A stretch of DNA of 64,000 nucleotides from contig CM030848.1 in the NCBI GenBank assembly GCA_018105865.1, forward strand, positions 10,983,699 to 11,047,698, given 5' to 3'. A program made the translations under genes and the position numbers. Below, piece by piece: positions 45,625 to 57,996 of the stretch. The stretch comes from Metaphire vulgaris. Its lineage: Eukaryota > Annelida > Clitellata > Crassiclitellata > Megascolecidae. Positions within the stretch are counted from its first letter, which is position 1. Every line of letters begins with the position of its first letter. Below the pieces are notes generated by a model. It made no database searches. It saw nothing but the letters and a program-made list of their open reading frames with translations, and was not told where the DNA came from.

Positions 45625-47165
45625 GAGAACGGCCTCTGTTTCGCAATTGTCTGCCGGTAAATTAATGACCTGAACGCCCCACAAAAGCATCGCTGCCCCT
45701 CGACTCAACCAGCGAGCGATGGAAGACGCAAAAACGATGCAAGTCTCCGCCACGCTCTTACAGCACACACATGCAGTCCGCGCCGATCTGTTAGGATACA
45801 AAATAAATGAAGAAGTCCTATTTTTTGCGTTCGTTGTGAGAACGAGACAAACGCGTAAATCGACGCAGACAAACGACCAGAACAGTCTCAATGCTGTCTA
45901 AAAGTCAGATCCGTCCGTAGCATTAGGTCTACATGATATGTACAGGCGTAGCGTGATTTTGAGTGGTTTATGGGAGGCGGTAACCTTCGCGAAAACCATT
46001 GTTACTTCACTTCGCGTTGCCAGGATAAATATGTAGGCATATTTCTACATTCTAAAGTTTAGCTTTTTAACCCCTCGCATTCAGCATAACACGGCTTTTT
46101 AAATTTTTATATACAATTAAAACTGTCTTTAATTTAACTTGGATTTATTCTAAATTAAATTGTATGATTTTCTTGAATTCAGTTGGATTTAAAATGCTAG
46201 TTTCTTTAGTTGATTTATTGCAATTTCATCGCACTCTACGGCAGCCTAAGATCGATTGGTTCGCATTTCAATGCGGAAAAGCTCGTTATTTAAGACATTA
46301 GCATGGTGTAAATAATGCAGACAGATTTAAGGCATGTTATCAGCTGTCTGATGCCTCTGTTAAATCACAGCGGAGCTTTAAATTCTCTCGTCCTAAACTA
46401 TAAAACGAAGCATTGGCTTAGACTCCTTAGAGTGTGATAGCTGTAAAACACATCACAGCTGCAATAATTCTGGATCTTTTTAAAAGAAGAATCTTATATA
46501 TATATGTATATATATATACATATATAAACATCGTTATTGATTACTTAGAATATAAAAATGCTATGATAGGCACTATTTCACAAGGTTCCAAATATATTGT
46601 ACTCGATCTTGCATTTATTGCGCCTATATGACTGCGTTTTACTGTCTTATTCGACGAGGGATTACCGTCGATCATTAAATATGAGAGGCAAGCGTATTTT
46701 CGAATGAAGGGTGGACAAAGGTCCGTGGACGGACAATACATCACACACACGTACGTACAGCCAATTATTTTAATTTGACGCAGGAAAAAATAAAGGCGCA
46801 GCATAATCACCGTTCAAGAGGCCTGATGCGTCGCGTGAAGCAAAACCAAGCTGGACTAAAATAATAAAATCAATTAAACGCCTCCATGTTCGCGCAATGC
46901 TTTCACATGCACCCTCTGGCAGAAACTAGTCCGTTTGCACATAATCCACCACCAACCGCTAAATACATATACAGCATAATTCGATTTACGAATCGTTCAG
47001 AAAGTCACACATTCGCTCGCTGTTCGCTGTTGACAGCGGAGAGTTTATACAACAAAGAGGCCTACACTTTACACTTAATTCATATCGAAAAATGAAATAT
47101 TTTACATATCGTTCGTTCTGTTTCCTTCAATGCAACCGGTTTTTTCTGCTTCTATGAACCACTCT
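44545..47165. other. Intergenic stretch with short repeats
   Basis: Holds (TA)n at 44838-44900, (CTT)n at 45153-45177, a small AAT/ATT palindrome at 45292-45320, (CAA)n at 45517-45533, and GA/GACA units at 45561-45628. No gene supported. Confidence 0.5.
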
Positions 47166-47171
47166 AAATCC

Positions 47172-47265
<94 letters not shown>

Positions 47266-47314
47266 CCACCATCATCATCATCATCATCATTTCATTTTTC
47301 ATAATCACTGTCAC

Positions 47315-47363
<49 letters not shown>

Positions 47364-47368
47364 GTAGT

Positions 47369-47436
<68 letters not shown>

Positions 47437-47493
47437 TTATTTTCATTCTCATCATCATTTTAATAATCACTGTCACTATTGGGCCTATTATTA

Positions 47494-47553
<60 letters not shown>
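47172..47553. repeat. Compound ATT/ATC/GTA array
   Basis: Blocks of ATT, ATC, ATT, TAG and ATT separated by short unique strings. TCACTGTCACTATT occurs twice (about 47305 and 47468), so part was duplicated. Confidence 0.92.
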
Positions 47554-47555
<2 letters not shown>

Positions 47556-47921
47556 TTATTATTAATCTGTCTTTAAAGCCTCCAGTATTCTCTACGCTAA
47601 TGGTGCTATTACTACTCGTTTGAGACCGTATAAATCAGGTGTTTTGGGTGTTCACACACGCTCCGAAATTACATCACGAAAAGTTACAGCGGCGTATAAA
47701 TGCCAATTAAATCGTGATTGGTGACAGCATTTGGGACCGTTATCCTAAAAATGCCGTAACAGATAATGCGCATCGAATGAAGTTCGGAAGCAGCGCTTAG
47801 CGTCTGGCAGATCACCTGCTTAGAAACTAGCAACACCATGGAAGAAGTCTCTTTACTGCAACAGCAATAATTGCTAATACAGCTACAGTAACAACCACGA
47901 CCACTGCTTCCACCATCACCA

Positions 47922-48006
47922 CTACTACTACTACTGCCATTTATATTGCAACAACAACAACAACTACTACTACTACTACTACTACCACTATTATTATTAT
48001 TATTAT

Positions 48007-48074
<68 letters not shown>

Positions 48075-48089
48075 ATAATAATAATAATA

Positions 48090-48121
<32 letters not shown>
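47922..48121. repeat. Compound ACT/AAT/ATT array
   Basis: ACT, CAA, ACT, ATT, ACT, AAT and ATT blocks in a row. Confidence 0.92.
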
Positions 48122-48180
48122 GCGGATGCCCATGGTCAGCAAAAATACACAGAAAATGTAATAACTCAGCTTAGTTACAA

Positions 48181-48295
48181 GATGACAGAGTGGGTTATGC
48201 TGGAGCGGTAGGCTGACGGAGCGAGTTCAAGCCCCGTTAGCGCCCCTGGTGGCTTTCACACAGGCAGTATAATGCCTCCTAAGCCACTTTAATTC
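48181..48295 (+). mobile_element. tRNA-derived SINE
   Basis: The head GATGACAGAGTGGGTTATGC resembles a tRNA A box, and GAGTTCAAGCCCC resembles a B box. The tail is the double-stem hairpin GTGGCTT...AAGCCAC (48249-48287) shared with the LINE at 5393-6534. Two other copies: 11111-11191 and 61299-61420. Confidence 0.8.
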
Positions 48296-48312
48296 ACACT
48301 AACATGACTAAA

Positions 48313-48370
48313 TTAACAGTGGTTTTCACACAGGCTTACTAAGCCTCCTAAACCACTTAAATTATTATTA

Positions 48371-48434
<64 letters not shown>
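48313..48434 (+). mobile_element. LINE 3' tail with (ATT)n
   Basis: AGTGGTTTTCACACAGGC, AGCCTCCTAAACCAC and then about 70 bases of ATT: the extreme 3' end of the 5393-6534 LINE family, directly after the SINE. Confidence 0.8.
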
Positions 48435-48668
48435 GCAACAATACTGTAATAATGCCCTTTTATAGCAAAAATTCTATCCCTCGAAGAGAGGCCTAGAGGC
48501 CTATAAGAGTCGTTGCTATGGTATTCCGAATCTATCAACGAAAGAGCAGTACAGAGTTCATTCAGTCTGAACAAGACAAACTGCGAAAAAGATTGCAAAT
48601 GCACGAGATGATTTAGGATCTGGATTAGAAAATAAACGGTTCATTGGAAGATTGCGAATGCGAATAGA

Positions 48669-48681
48669 CGCTCTCTCTCTC

Positions 48682-48730
<49 letters not shown>
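48669..48730. repeat. (CT)n-(CA)n array
   Basis: CT units with TTTCTCT interruptions, then CA. Confidence 0.9.
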
Positions 48731-48733
<3 letters not shown>

Positions 48734-48975
48734 TCAGACGATTGGAGATCTTTCGCAAGCAGCCAACTTGCAAGCCAACCGCTTGACTGCGATTATAAGT
48801 ACAGGAGAGAATTATCCGCTGTAGGCCGTTTTCTTTTGCTCGAAATCTCCCGCGTTTAGAACTGTCAACTAAACTTTCGATCAACCACAGGCAGAAAGAA
48901 GTTTCACCAGCGGAAAGAAACCTGAAGCAAATAATAGCAACGACATTAGAAAAGCAAACAGCCCTGGAAACCCAA

Positions 48976-49163
48976 CAGTGGCGGCTCTAGGATTTGGCAA
49001 GTGGGGGGCCGTTGAGGTGGCAACTTCTAATCATGGGGGCCAACCATTTGTTGTTTAATGTATGTAGCATTAAGTATAGGGTCCCAACTGGGGGAGGCCA
49101 CTAGGGGGCCAGGCTCTCAATAGGGGGGTACGGGCCTCCTGCCCCCCGGTGGAGCCGCCACTG
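48976..49163. mobile_element. hAT-like element (CAGTGGCGGCTCC family)
   Basis: CAGTGGCGGCTCTAGG to GGAGCCGCCACTG; exact duplication AAACCCAA (48968-48975, 49164-49171). Confidence 0.92.
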
Positions 49164-49171
49164 AAACCCAA

Positions 49172-49837
49172 GCGTTCGTTTCGCCGATTCGCCATCCCCC
49201 CACTTCACTAATTCGATTTTTGTTTCATGACAGGGAACGCGTTGGTATGCACACTCGTTCATACTTTGATGGAAAAAGTTCACGCGAATCCCGGGGACAG
49301 AGACGCTGACAACCGTCAACCATATTGGATTACCCTAGATGAATAGTTTGACCGGCGGCGTCGTTCGGTTTTAAATTCCAATTCTTTGGCGGCAAACTAT
49401 ACAGATTAAAAAGATTCCTTTACATCTGCTGCGTCCAACATCTCATCCGTGAATCGATTAATTCGAAACATGAGTCAGGGTCGCCGTCTCGAAAGGCAAG
49501 ATTAAGAGGATCTTAATCAGCATGCTGCGTTCGAGATGCTATACGCAGCGGAAAATTAGACAGCCGAAGGGGGCATCAGAAAGCGATGAAAATATGACGG
49601 AAGATTCAATGCGCGTGATTAAAACTGGTTTCTGCGTCTATAATGACAGAGAGTATTGGGAATCGTTGTCATCTATTTGTGCGTCCTATACGTTCACTGT
49701 GGCATTTTCAGGGTGGCATTTTCAGGCAATTTTCAAATTGGTTTCACCAGACACATTCACAGCGACAATATATCATAATTCAAGTGCATCCGTTGCCAGA
49801 GGTCTGCTGATGTAGAAAAACAGGCTAAAGTTAAGAT
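49172..49837. other. Intergenic stretch, nothing recognised
   Basis: A 97-codon open frame on the plus strand (49522-49815) has no recognisable domain and no splice context; not called. Confidence 0.4.
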
Positions 49838-49845
49838 CAGACGTT

Positions 49846-50046
49846 CAGGGGCGTAGCGACGGGGTGGATATCGGTATATATACCCTCCCTCAAAAAAATC
49901 AGTCTACCTTAAAGTTTTTTATGTGATTTACAAGTTGTTATATGTGTTTTATATGGTTTATGTGGGTTATAGTTCAGATTTATACCCACCCAAAATATTT
50001 ATACCCTCCCATACCCTCTCAAATCAAATTCCTGGCTACGCCCCTG
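49846..50046. mobile_element. hAT-like element (GGGGCGTAGCGAC family)
   Basis: CAGGGGCGTAGCGACGG to CTGGCTACGCCCCTG; exact duplication CAGACGTT (49838-49845, 50047-50054). Confidence 0.9.
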
Positions 50047-50386
50047 CAGACGTTCTGAATCGAGTAAATCACTTCGAAGCAGCATATTTAAGACCAGAAA
50101 CATTGCAATCTGTTCGTCTCTCGTCAGAGCTAAATGTATGGCTCGAGAAAGCTGCCTTCCACCTAAAAAACACCGTTTTATTTGTTTCCAAGAATAACCT
50201 TGTACCACAAAATGGAACTTTTATGCCAGGCTTTCAATCCGAATCGCTGGAAATTATGCGATTCTCATGACTGTTTACTGTAGGCGCGGTGCTAAAATCA
50301 TCGTGCGAATTACCAATAACTAAATAGGATCATTTGCGTATTTTATATGCTGCAGACGCCACTTAGCGCACAAACTATAGGCTATA

Positions 50387-50744
50387 CAGTGGGATTTCGT
50401 TATAACGGACTCGGTTATAACGTATGCTCGGTATAACATACCCCAGGGCACGTTTCCGTGTGACGCGCTACGCAGGGCCGGATTAAGGTCTGAGTGGGCC
50501 GGGGGGCTGAGAAAAAAAAGCCGTCGCCTATACTGAAAATCTCTGACAAGCAAAAAACGGTTATCTCGAAAATCGGTGGGCCTATTTTCATGATGGGCCT
50601 GGGGGTTACAGCCCTCTCAGCCCCCTCCTTAACATGGCCCTGGCGCTACGGTATTGGACGGTATTGGATATAACATGCCTCGGATATAGCGTACTAAATT
50701 TTACAGACCCACTAAGTACTGTACGTTTCAACGAAGTTCTACCG
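50387..50744. mobile_element. pogo/Tigger-like MITE, interrupted
   Basis: CAGTGGGATTTCGTTATAAC to CAACGAAGTTCTACCG with TA on both sides. Split by the hAT-like element at 50473-50642. Confidence 0.82.
50473..50642. mobile_element. hAT-like element nested in a pogo-like MITE
   Basis: CAGGGCCGGATTAAGG to CCTTAACATGGCCCTG; exact duplication GCGCTACG (50465-50472, 50643-50650). Core motif at 50544. Confidence 0.93.
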
Positions 50745-50749
50745 TAGGC

Positions 50750-51600
50750 TAATAAACTTTTCGGATATTAACCTACTGCTATTGATAAGCGCACCTTAAT
50801 TTTGCTGGCAAAACCGAAAAAATTTAATACTGTCGTCATATATCTGGCATAAAACTTTGTGGCGACCATTTTTCCTTCTTGTCATCCACAGCTTTTCGGG
50901 CGTAAGACAATTTTCTCACGAGTTATCATTCTTGGTATGAGGCAGGTTACATCGTTGCGACCATTAATTTTTACACAGCTGCTATTGTCGGGTGGACCCG
51001 TCCAAATATCAGAAGAAAATGTGAACAATCAAAATAATATTGACTATTTTTCATCTGTTCTTCCTCGCTTCTTTACGGTCTTGGCAAAAGTCTCAAAAGC
51101 GAAGACGGCAAGAAGTTACAGTCAAGGCAATATGTTGTTGTTGTTATTGTTGTTGTTGTTGTTGCTGCTGCTGCTGCTGCTGAAACAAAGTGAGCGCCGA
51201 ATGGCTATCGAGAGCAGGAGACCGTGAGATGATATTTTCAAAGTTTGATGTGCCTGGGCTTTAGTTTTGTGACTTCACAGACCGCTAAATAGCTACAAAG
51301 GTCCATTACAGGCAATGAGGTCACAGTCATAAGAGCGGTGACCTTGTTTTAGCATTGTGTTTACGTCGTATAGGGATCACTATAGTATAGGCAAAATATA
51401 TATGATCAAACTATAATAGCATTCGACTCAGACGAACACAGTGTTAGCCAGAGACAGACAACTGCACAGACATGTCTTTTCAGACCTGCTTACAGATGTA
51501 GGCACAATTCTGTACGAATAACAAACATTTTACGATTGTACTGGTGCCAGATTTACGGATTAAGTAAAAGTGGGTTAAAATGTGACTAAACATTCTCGAA
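50750..51600. other. Intergenic stretch
   Basis: No gene supported; a TTG/CTG repeat at 51133-51182. Confidence 0.4.
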
Positions 51601-51609
51601 GGTTCCGCT

Positions 51610-51788
51610 CAGGGATATTTTTAGGATTGTGAATTTGGGGGGGGTGTCGACCTCAAATGGGGGGGGGGGTGTCCGGAGCTAATTAGTATACATTTTGTAT
51701 GCATACCATTGCCACATTAAATTTTTTGGGGGTGTCGACCTCAAATTTGGGGGTGTTGCGGGTGTTAGGGGGTGTACAAATATCCCTG
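51610..51788. mobile_element. hAT-like element (CAGGGATATTTTTAGG family)
   Basis: CAGGGATATTTTTAGG to ACAAATATCCCTG; flanks GTTCCGCT and ATCCCGCT (6 of 8). Relative at 55333-55641. Confidence 0.72.
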
Positions 51789-52000
51789 ATCCCGCTTATA
51801 ACAATACGATCTCCAGAAACAGGAATTTTGCTGGCCCACCCACCTTTTCAGACTCTTCACTAGCCAGCGTTTTGTGCTTATTTATGCTTTTGAGTCTCTA
51901 GTGCAGACGTATTTTTCGCAAAATGAAATCATCGCCAAATTTACAAATTTTCTCGAAACGTGACCACACAAAATAGACATTATGCGCCACACAAACGAGT

Positions 52001-52005
52001 ATTAT

Positions 52006-52068
<63 letters not shown>

Positions 52069-52090
52069 GACGACGACGACGACGACTACG

Positions 52091-52171
<81 letters not shown>

Positions 52172-52240
52172 TGTAGATTTTAAGTGGTTTAGGAGGCTAA
52201 GTAAGCCTGTGTGAAAACCACTGATATAACCATCTGCATT
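52001..52240 (-). mobile_element. LINE 3' tail (minus) with ACT/GAC/AAT array
   Basis: On the minus strand, TGAATGCAGATGGTTATATC, the GTGGTTTT hairpin and AAACCACTTAAAATC run into ATT units, then into AGT, CGT and AGT blocks. This ties the microsatellite to the LINE tail. Confidence 0.82.
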
Positions 52241-52619
52241 CACTGGTCAAACTATGAGATGATTTCTACAGAACCCTAGCGGTTAGAAGTGGCATTAATT
52301 AAGCAACCGGTGACCGAATTCGTTCAATCTTCCGGTAACGTCGACATTTCCACAGCATAAACATCGCAGAGACGGCCTTGACAACCGGCGTCAGGCAGAA
52401 GGACTTTGGACGCCGCGGTCATTTCGAAGACGGCCTTCTGCTATTTTTCTGTCGACGCGGAGTAATCGTCTGTCAGACGACATGCGCCGAACACCGTGAA
52501 GAGTCTGACATAATAGGAAAGTGAGAATGACATTTAACCGAAGTCATTAGCATCTCAGAAACGAGTCTGCAGATTTTGCGTGAATGCCATATTTGACTAT
52601 ACTCGTATATATTTTATAT

Positions 52620-52627
52620 AATAGTCA

Positions 52628-52679
<52 letters not shown>

Positions 52680-52841
52680 GTGGATAAATATCGTCTATAT
52701 ATACATGCATGTATATTTAGTAGTATCTCTCTCTAAGCTTATATATAGGCCTACATACACACATACATATATATATATATACACTTATACAGGCTTATAT
52801 AAATATATATAACATTGCCCACTCTATTTTCTATGTTGACC

Positions 52842-52903
<62 letters not shown>

Positions 52904-53010
52904 CTCGGTACTTCATTCCCGAGGGACTTAAGAAAAAATTGTCCGGAGACATATAAATAAATATATATATACAGTATATATATATATATAATCATACTGT
53001 ATATATAACG
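52620..53010. repeat. (TA)n and (TG)n arrays
   Basis: TA at 52624-52650, TG to 52681, then scattered TA arrays, the longest at 52845-52900. Confidence 0.9.
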
Positions 53011-54566
53011 GGATACGCAGTCTTTCCAAAATCTATTCCCTGTCAAATGGCTACAAAGTCGATCGAGAGATGAGCCGCGCCTTAAGATAACTGGTCATTC
53101 GTATCACAGGTTTATAGATGATAGGTATATTACAAAATCGATTCCTTGTTTGACATTAGCCTATGGAAGGACTAATTTTTTTAGAGTTATAGATTGTCAA
53201 AATTCTGCGTAGTGATGAAGCGAATTAAAATCACATTTTCTATTGTCTCCATCTTCCTTCTTTGCGATAAATTGTTGTAGAATTGTCAATAGGCCTATAT
53301 TTTGTCTCAATTTTATTCCAGAGCGTTCGAAATGCCACAAAAATGGTGAGCCATTTGAAACGACGCTATACAGTGACCAACTGACCATATATACATATAT
53401 ATGCGCCTTTTTCAGAATATCTCATCACGAGGTGCTCAACAATAGTTTATGGACCGATGACTGCTACGGGTATGACAGGTCACCCAGGCTGACGGTGTCA
53501 TGCTGCGTGTCTCTCTTTGTGGCACCGCAGAAATTGTCATGCGCTTAATGACGAGTCATTTCAGTCAGTCAACAATCGTCGTTATAAACCTTCCATTTAT
53601 ATTTATATTTTATTATAAAAAATATATATATGGATATATATATATATGTATATATGTGACTTATGCACGAATACAGGAAGAGATCCCATTTAATCGGCAA
53701 CTGAATGGATTCGGCAAAGAAGTAGGCAGAGTGAAGTCGAGTGAGAAGTGGAAGACCAGTAATCAGAGGGAAAAAATAACACTAACTGACCCGCAGAGAG
53801 TTTCGATATCTTGACGAGTGACATGTCAATAATATCACAGTATTGATTTTACGTGTAATGTCTATCTAATGGTCTAGCGTATAGTGCAAATTTTCTTCAA
53901 AAGAGACAGCTCTTTAATCACTGGCGTGCAAAGGTTAGTTGGTGCCTGGGGCCAAGTCGTCCGGGGCAGATTAGCGCAGCCAGCATTTTCCAGATTAAAA
54001 GCGGCACATTGACATTTTCAGATAGTTCAAATGAAGACATGCGTCTTGACGAGCAAAATAAAAGGGCCGTCGTGTGAAAGAATAAAAGAGAAACGCCATC
54101 TTTTCAACTTCTTACCTTCGTTCTCTTTTATACAATTTCTATAGCACCTACACATACTTGATCTCTCATTTGGATGCCCTTCATCTGGGCGATGTCCCGG
54201 GGCGCACCCCCCCCTCCCACCGACCGGCCATCCCTCTTCACGCTACTGGTTGTAATGAACTCCGGAGCGTTTCTAGATATCTTGATCCCTAGAATTGATC
54301 TCATCGGATAGATGCTGAGTTTCATACATTGAGCGTTTAGCCATTAGAATTTGCGCTATAGATTAGTATAGGTCATATTTTTAAAAAAAGAATCCACTTT
54401 TCTGGTTAATTGACGAGAATGATTTATTATTTTTGGTGTTAAATTTGTAGACATCTCTCCGTCACGAATTCTAGAATGCAAGGATCAAGCATCATATTCA
54501 GTGTCTTTAACAATAGGCTTACAAAAATAGTTATTGATCAAATACAGTAGGCCTATCAAGATATCT
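53010..54566. other. Intergenic stretch
   Basis: No gene supported. 54130-54240 resembles a degraded minus-strand LINE tail (CAATTTCTATAGCACC); a modified core motif with GACGAGC lies at about 54045. Confidence 0.4.
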
Positions 54567-54574
54567 AGTGCTTA

Positions 54575-54836
54575 CAGAGCCGGAGCGTGGGGTCCTGCAA
54601 AGCCTGCGGCCGCAGGGGGCCCCGCCGACCGCAAGGGCCCCGCCGGTCTCGGATATTTAAAAGTTTTTATTTTTACTTATTCTTAAGTAGCATTTGTTTT
54701 GTTTTTTGCTCTTCAGGCCATTTGAAGAGGCAAAAATATATACGGGGGGGACCTTTTTTTGCTCGTCAAGACATTTCAAAAACGTTGCGCTAGTAAAAAT
54801 TGCAGGGGGCCCCCGAAAGTCTTTGCGCCGGCTCTG
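54575..54836. mobile_element. hAT-like element (CAGAGCCGG family)
   Basis: CAGAGCCGGAGC to GCGCCGGCTCTG; exact duplication AGTGCTTA (54567-54574, 54837-54844). A minus-strand core motif with GCTCGTCAAG lies near 54760. Confidence 0.9.
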
Positions 54837-55070
54837 AGTGCTTAATATTGCCCCTTTCAAAGCCTAGGTACGTGTTTTAATTATTTACATTATTTAGTTA
54901 GAGCATTGACGTGTAATCGGCTAAGATTTCATTTTTGCAACCACGTGACTCAATTGAAATATAAAATTCGAGATGTCGGAAAATTCGGAAAATTTAGAAA
55001 TGTCATATTTGTATTTTGAATGGCCAGCGCTTCTAAACGCAACGTCATTGGGGCTTTATACTATCGAAAC

Positions 55071-55318
55071 CAGTGGCGTAGCCAGGATTCCGAAATAGGG
55101 GGGCACGTCGACATTTTTAGGTGTTCAGGTAGAAAAAGTCTTGACGAGCAAAAACACTTCATGTCGAGTTCCAGCCATTTGAACTTCTTTCGTTCATTCT
55201 CACACTGCCTATCCCTTTTCCCCAACTACTCAACGTCTTTTGCACTAAAATTCCACGACCGGTTCCAGTCCGAATAGGGAACTGGCACCCCGTGCCCCCT
55301 CCCGTGGCTACGCCAATG
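55071..55318. mobile_element. hAT-like element (CAGTGGCGTAGCC family)
   Basis: CAGTGGCGTAGCCAGGATT to CGTGGCTACGCCAATG; no clear duplication. Core motif with GACGAGC at about 55142. Confidence 0.68.
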
Positions 55319-55332
55319 ACAGAACGTCTGAT

Positions 55333-55641
55333 CAGGAATATTTTTACACCCCTAATACCTCCCCCACCCCCAACATTCCCAATTTGTGGTCGACACCCCC
55401 AAATTCCCTAATCCCGAACACGCCCCCAATTCGAGCAGTAACACTTCTCAACACCCCCAACTTTATTTCTCTTATGACCTTTTATTTGCTTGTCAGAATT
55501 TTTTGAGATTTGATAAGGTTTTTGGGTTTTCTCCTGTCAGACTTTTTGTGGGATGACTTTTCCACACTTATTCGGCAGAGACCCCCAAATTTTACCGAGC
55601 CGCCTCCCACCCACAAATTCACAATCCTAGAAATAGCCCTG
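55333..55641. mobile_element. hAT-like element (CAGGGATATTTTTAGG family)
   Basis: Left end CAGGAATATTTTTAC, right end CCTAGAAATAGCCCTG. GACACCCCCAAATT in the body matches, inverted, the body of 51610-51788. Confidence 0.62.
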
Positions 55642-55649
55642 ATGCCGTG

Positions 55650-56170
55650 GTGGCTTTCCGCTCGCCATCGGAGTACGTCAAGCGTTGACCGGAACTTGGC
55701 GTGTTCTGCGCCAAGTTCTCGCAGAGTCGATCCAATTATACGAAGTCATCGCGAAAGCCAGTTAGAGTTTTTGCTGGCGGCTGCGCGTGGAATAGATCGT
55801 CAGCAAAGCGTAAAGCCAAGGCCGACGATGTAGCATTATTTAGGTCTAATAGTTCTACGGCGAAACACGCCAAGGACGTCGTCGTCGTCGTCGTCATCAT
55901 ATGCTCACCGGAATCCACGTCAACTATAGGCCTATACTGCATCACTCGCAAATCGCTCGTCAGTTTACCAGCAAACAGTGTCGGCCAGTGACGTCATCGG
56001 GGAAATTAAGCTGCCAGTTGAACTGTCGGCAATTTCTGTTCCGAATGTCGGGTTGAATGTGTGCCATCATCGGAAAACATGAATGTTGACATTCGTGGAA
56101 CGTAGAATTTACGTTAGGTCGCTGCCTCAAAGATGTAGTTGCATTATATTTATGCATGGAACGTGGCTTA
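55650..56170. other. Intergenic stretch
   Basis: No gene supported; small GTC repeat at 55879-55894. Confidence 0.4.
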
Positions 56171-56181
56171 GGTGACGATAA

Positions 56182-56207
56182 TGATGATGATGATGATGAT
56201 GATGATC

Positions 56208-56276
<69 letters not shown>

Positions 56277-56330
56277 TAAGGTTTAAATTCGTTCAGGAGG
56301 GTTTGCCCTGTGTGAGAACCGTTGTTATGC
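56182..56330 (-). mobile_element. (GAT)n-(AAT)n joined to minus-strand hairpin tail
   Basis: GAT units, about 23 AAT units, then the inverse of a tail hairpin with inner stem GGGC...ACCC. Read on the minus strand this is hairpin followed by (ATT)n. Confidence 0.65.
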
Positions 56331-56418
56331 CCTACCCAGTGGCATCTGTGCCATCCAATGGAGTGCTTCCCAAACCCTTAATTATAAATTGTTTTGGGGT
56401 TTGGTTTATAGTGTACAA

Positions 56419-56640
56419 GTGGCGTAGTCAGGATTTTCGGAAGGGGGTGGTTTTGGTTTTGACTTTTGACCGTAACCAACTTTGGAAAAATCTTGACAAG
56501 CAAAAAAGGCAATCCTTATCTTTCCTTCTTAAACTTTTCCTTTGCAGATGCCAACAAACAAAACACGTCGTCGCATACAGCGCTTAAAAAATTTGGGTAG
56601 GCAGCGCCAAAGGAGGTTTGACCCCAAAACCGTGTCCGAA
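56419..56640. mobile_element. hAT-like element, left part
   Basis: AGTGGCGTAGTCAGGATTTT at the left; body matches 60567-60720 (TTTTGACCGTAACCAACTTT and the core motif at 56494). No right end. Confidence 0.55.
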
Positions 56641-57162
56641 AATAAAGCACTAATCTAAAAATGAATTGAATTATGAAGTCGGATAGTCTGAGGCAGCGAA
56701 CGCAGTTTACATTGGTTTACCAGTTACCGCCCACTCATTCATTGTCAGTTGAAATAGTCGCAGGACTATTGCATTGCAACAACGCAGCGCCACGCAACGA
56801 AAAGCACACCAACTAAAATAATAATGGGAGAATAATTAGAAGCGACACATTCTTCCGTTTTCCCTGCATAAATATGCGGCAATTTTCATATGCGATTTCA
56901 AAATAAACATGCGGCAATTTTATCCGTATTTTTCGTTATTTTCTTCACATATAAACAGCATCTTTTGCCGTTTCCCCAACGCATGCAGAGATTTAAAGAT
57001 TTACAGAGGATCAGCGCCACTTTGGACGACCTCTTTTTGCTTGTCTGCCCTCTTTCAAATGGAGTGGTCCTCCTAAGCATACATACACAACGAGCCAGTA
57101 TTTTGTTAAATAGCTATGTGACGTATGCTATAGTGAATACAGCAATGTATTAGGTCTCAACC
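56641..57162. other. Intergenic stretch
   Basis: No gene supported; one isolated minus-strand core motif at about 57026-57045. Confidence 0.4.
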
Positions 57163-57170
57163 ATTTAGCT

Positions 57171-57482
57171 CAGGGGTGTCAAGACTTTTGGGCGGCAGGC
57201 CAAATGACATGTCTCCGTATTTTAATTATGTTGAAAATTAATGCAATTGACTTATTTTAGTTTATCATCTATGAACAGCATACAGTATGCTGCCTTAGAG
57301 ATTATGCTGGTCTGTTTACTGTCATTCAAGTAGAGATTGCTTTGTAGCTCTGTAGACATCAAACCAATTTCACGCATATACTTTTGGCAAAAATTTGAAA
57401 AACGTAAATATTTTCGCGGGCCAAATAAAATCAGCTCGCGGGTCAAGTTTGGCCCCCGCGGGCCAAGGTTTTGACACCCCTG
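57171..57482. mobile_element. hAT-like element (CAGGGGTGTCAA family)
   Basis: CAGGGGTGTCAAGACTTTTG to CAAGGTTTTGACACCCCTG; exact duplication ATTTAGCT (57163-57170, 57483-57490). Confidence 0.92.
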
Positions 57483-57996
57483 ATTTAGCTTATGTCTTAT
57501 AACGCTGTACAAGTCATCAGCTGTTGAATCAATATGCAAATGATGGTGACGATTGAACCGTCATTACCAGTATAGATTCGCCAACGGCGCACGCAGTAAA
57601 TCGATTTTCAATCAGACTTTTTTCAGGCACGTCGATAGAAAAATCCGTTCTCTAGCCATTTGGCATGTATGATTCACCGAGAATCCACATGCACGTAGCT
57701 CTCACACACAGGTCACAAGTCACATTGACCTAAATTGCTTCGAGAAACTGTGAGATTCCGCAGGGAAGAAACCCGCTTTTGCCGTTTCTTCGTCAACAAG
57801 CCGGCGTTTTTCTGATGACGCGAATTATCATTACACTGACGTTTATGTAATATAGGCCTATGCAAATTTATATATTTAAATTCACAGTGAAGCAAGTGGC
57901 GTCAGAAAAGTTACCACAGGTTTAGCTGGCTAGTGGCAGCCAAAAGTTTATATCGACGCTGGTTTTGTTAAATTCTAAGACCACATTCTACTGAGG

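Noticed and set aside
47172..48121. Possible CRISPR-like array
   Set aside because: Units are 3 bases with no spacers, and this is animal DNA.
47130..48161. Open frames of poly-Ser, Leu and Ile
   Set aside because: ATT/ACT/GTA compound arrays.
48181..48250. Possible functional tRNA gene
   Set aside because: A- and B-box-like text is present, but the cloverleaf is poor, the 3' part runs into a retroposon tail, and two more copies exist: a SINE.
49522..49815. 97-codon plus-strand open frame
   Set aside because: No family, no neighbouring exons, length possible by chance.
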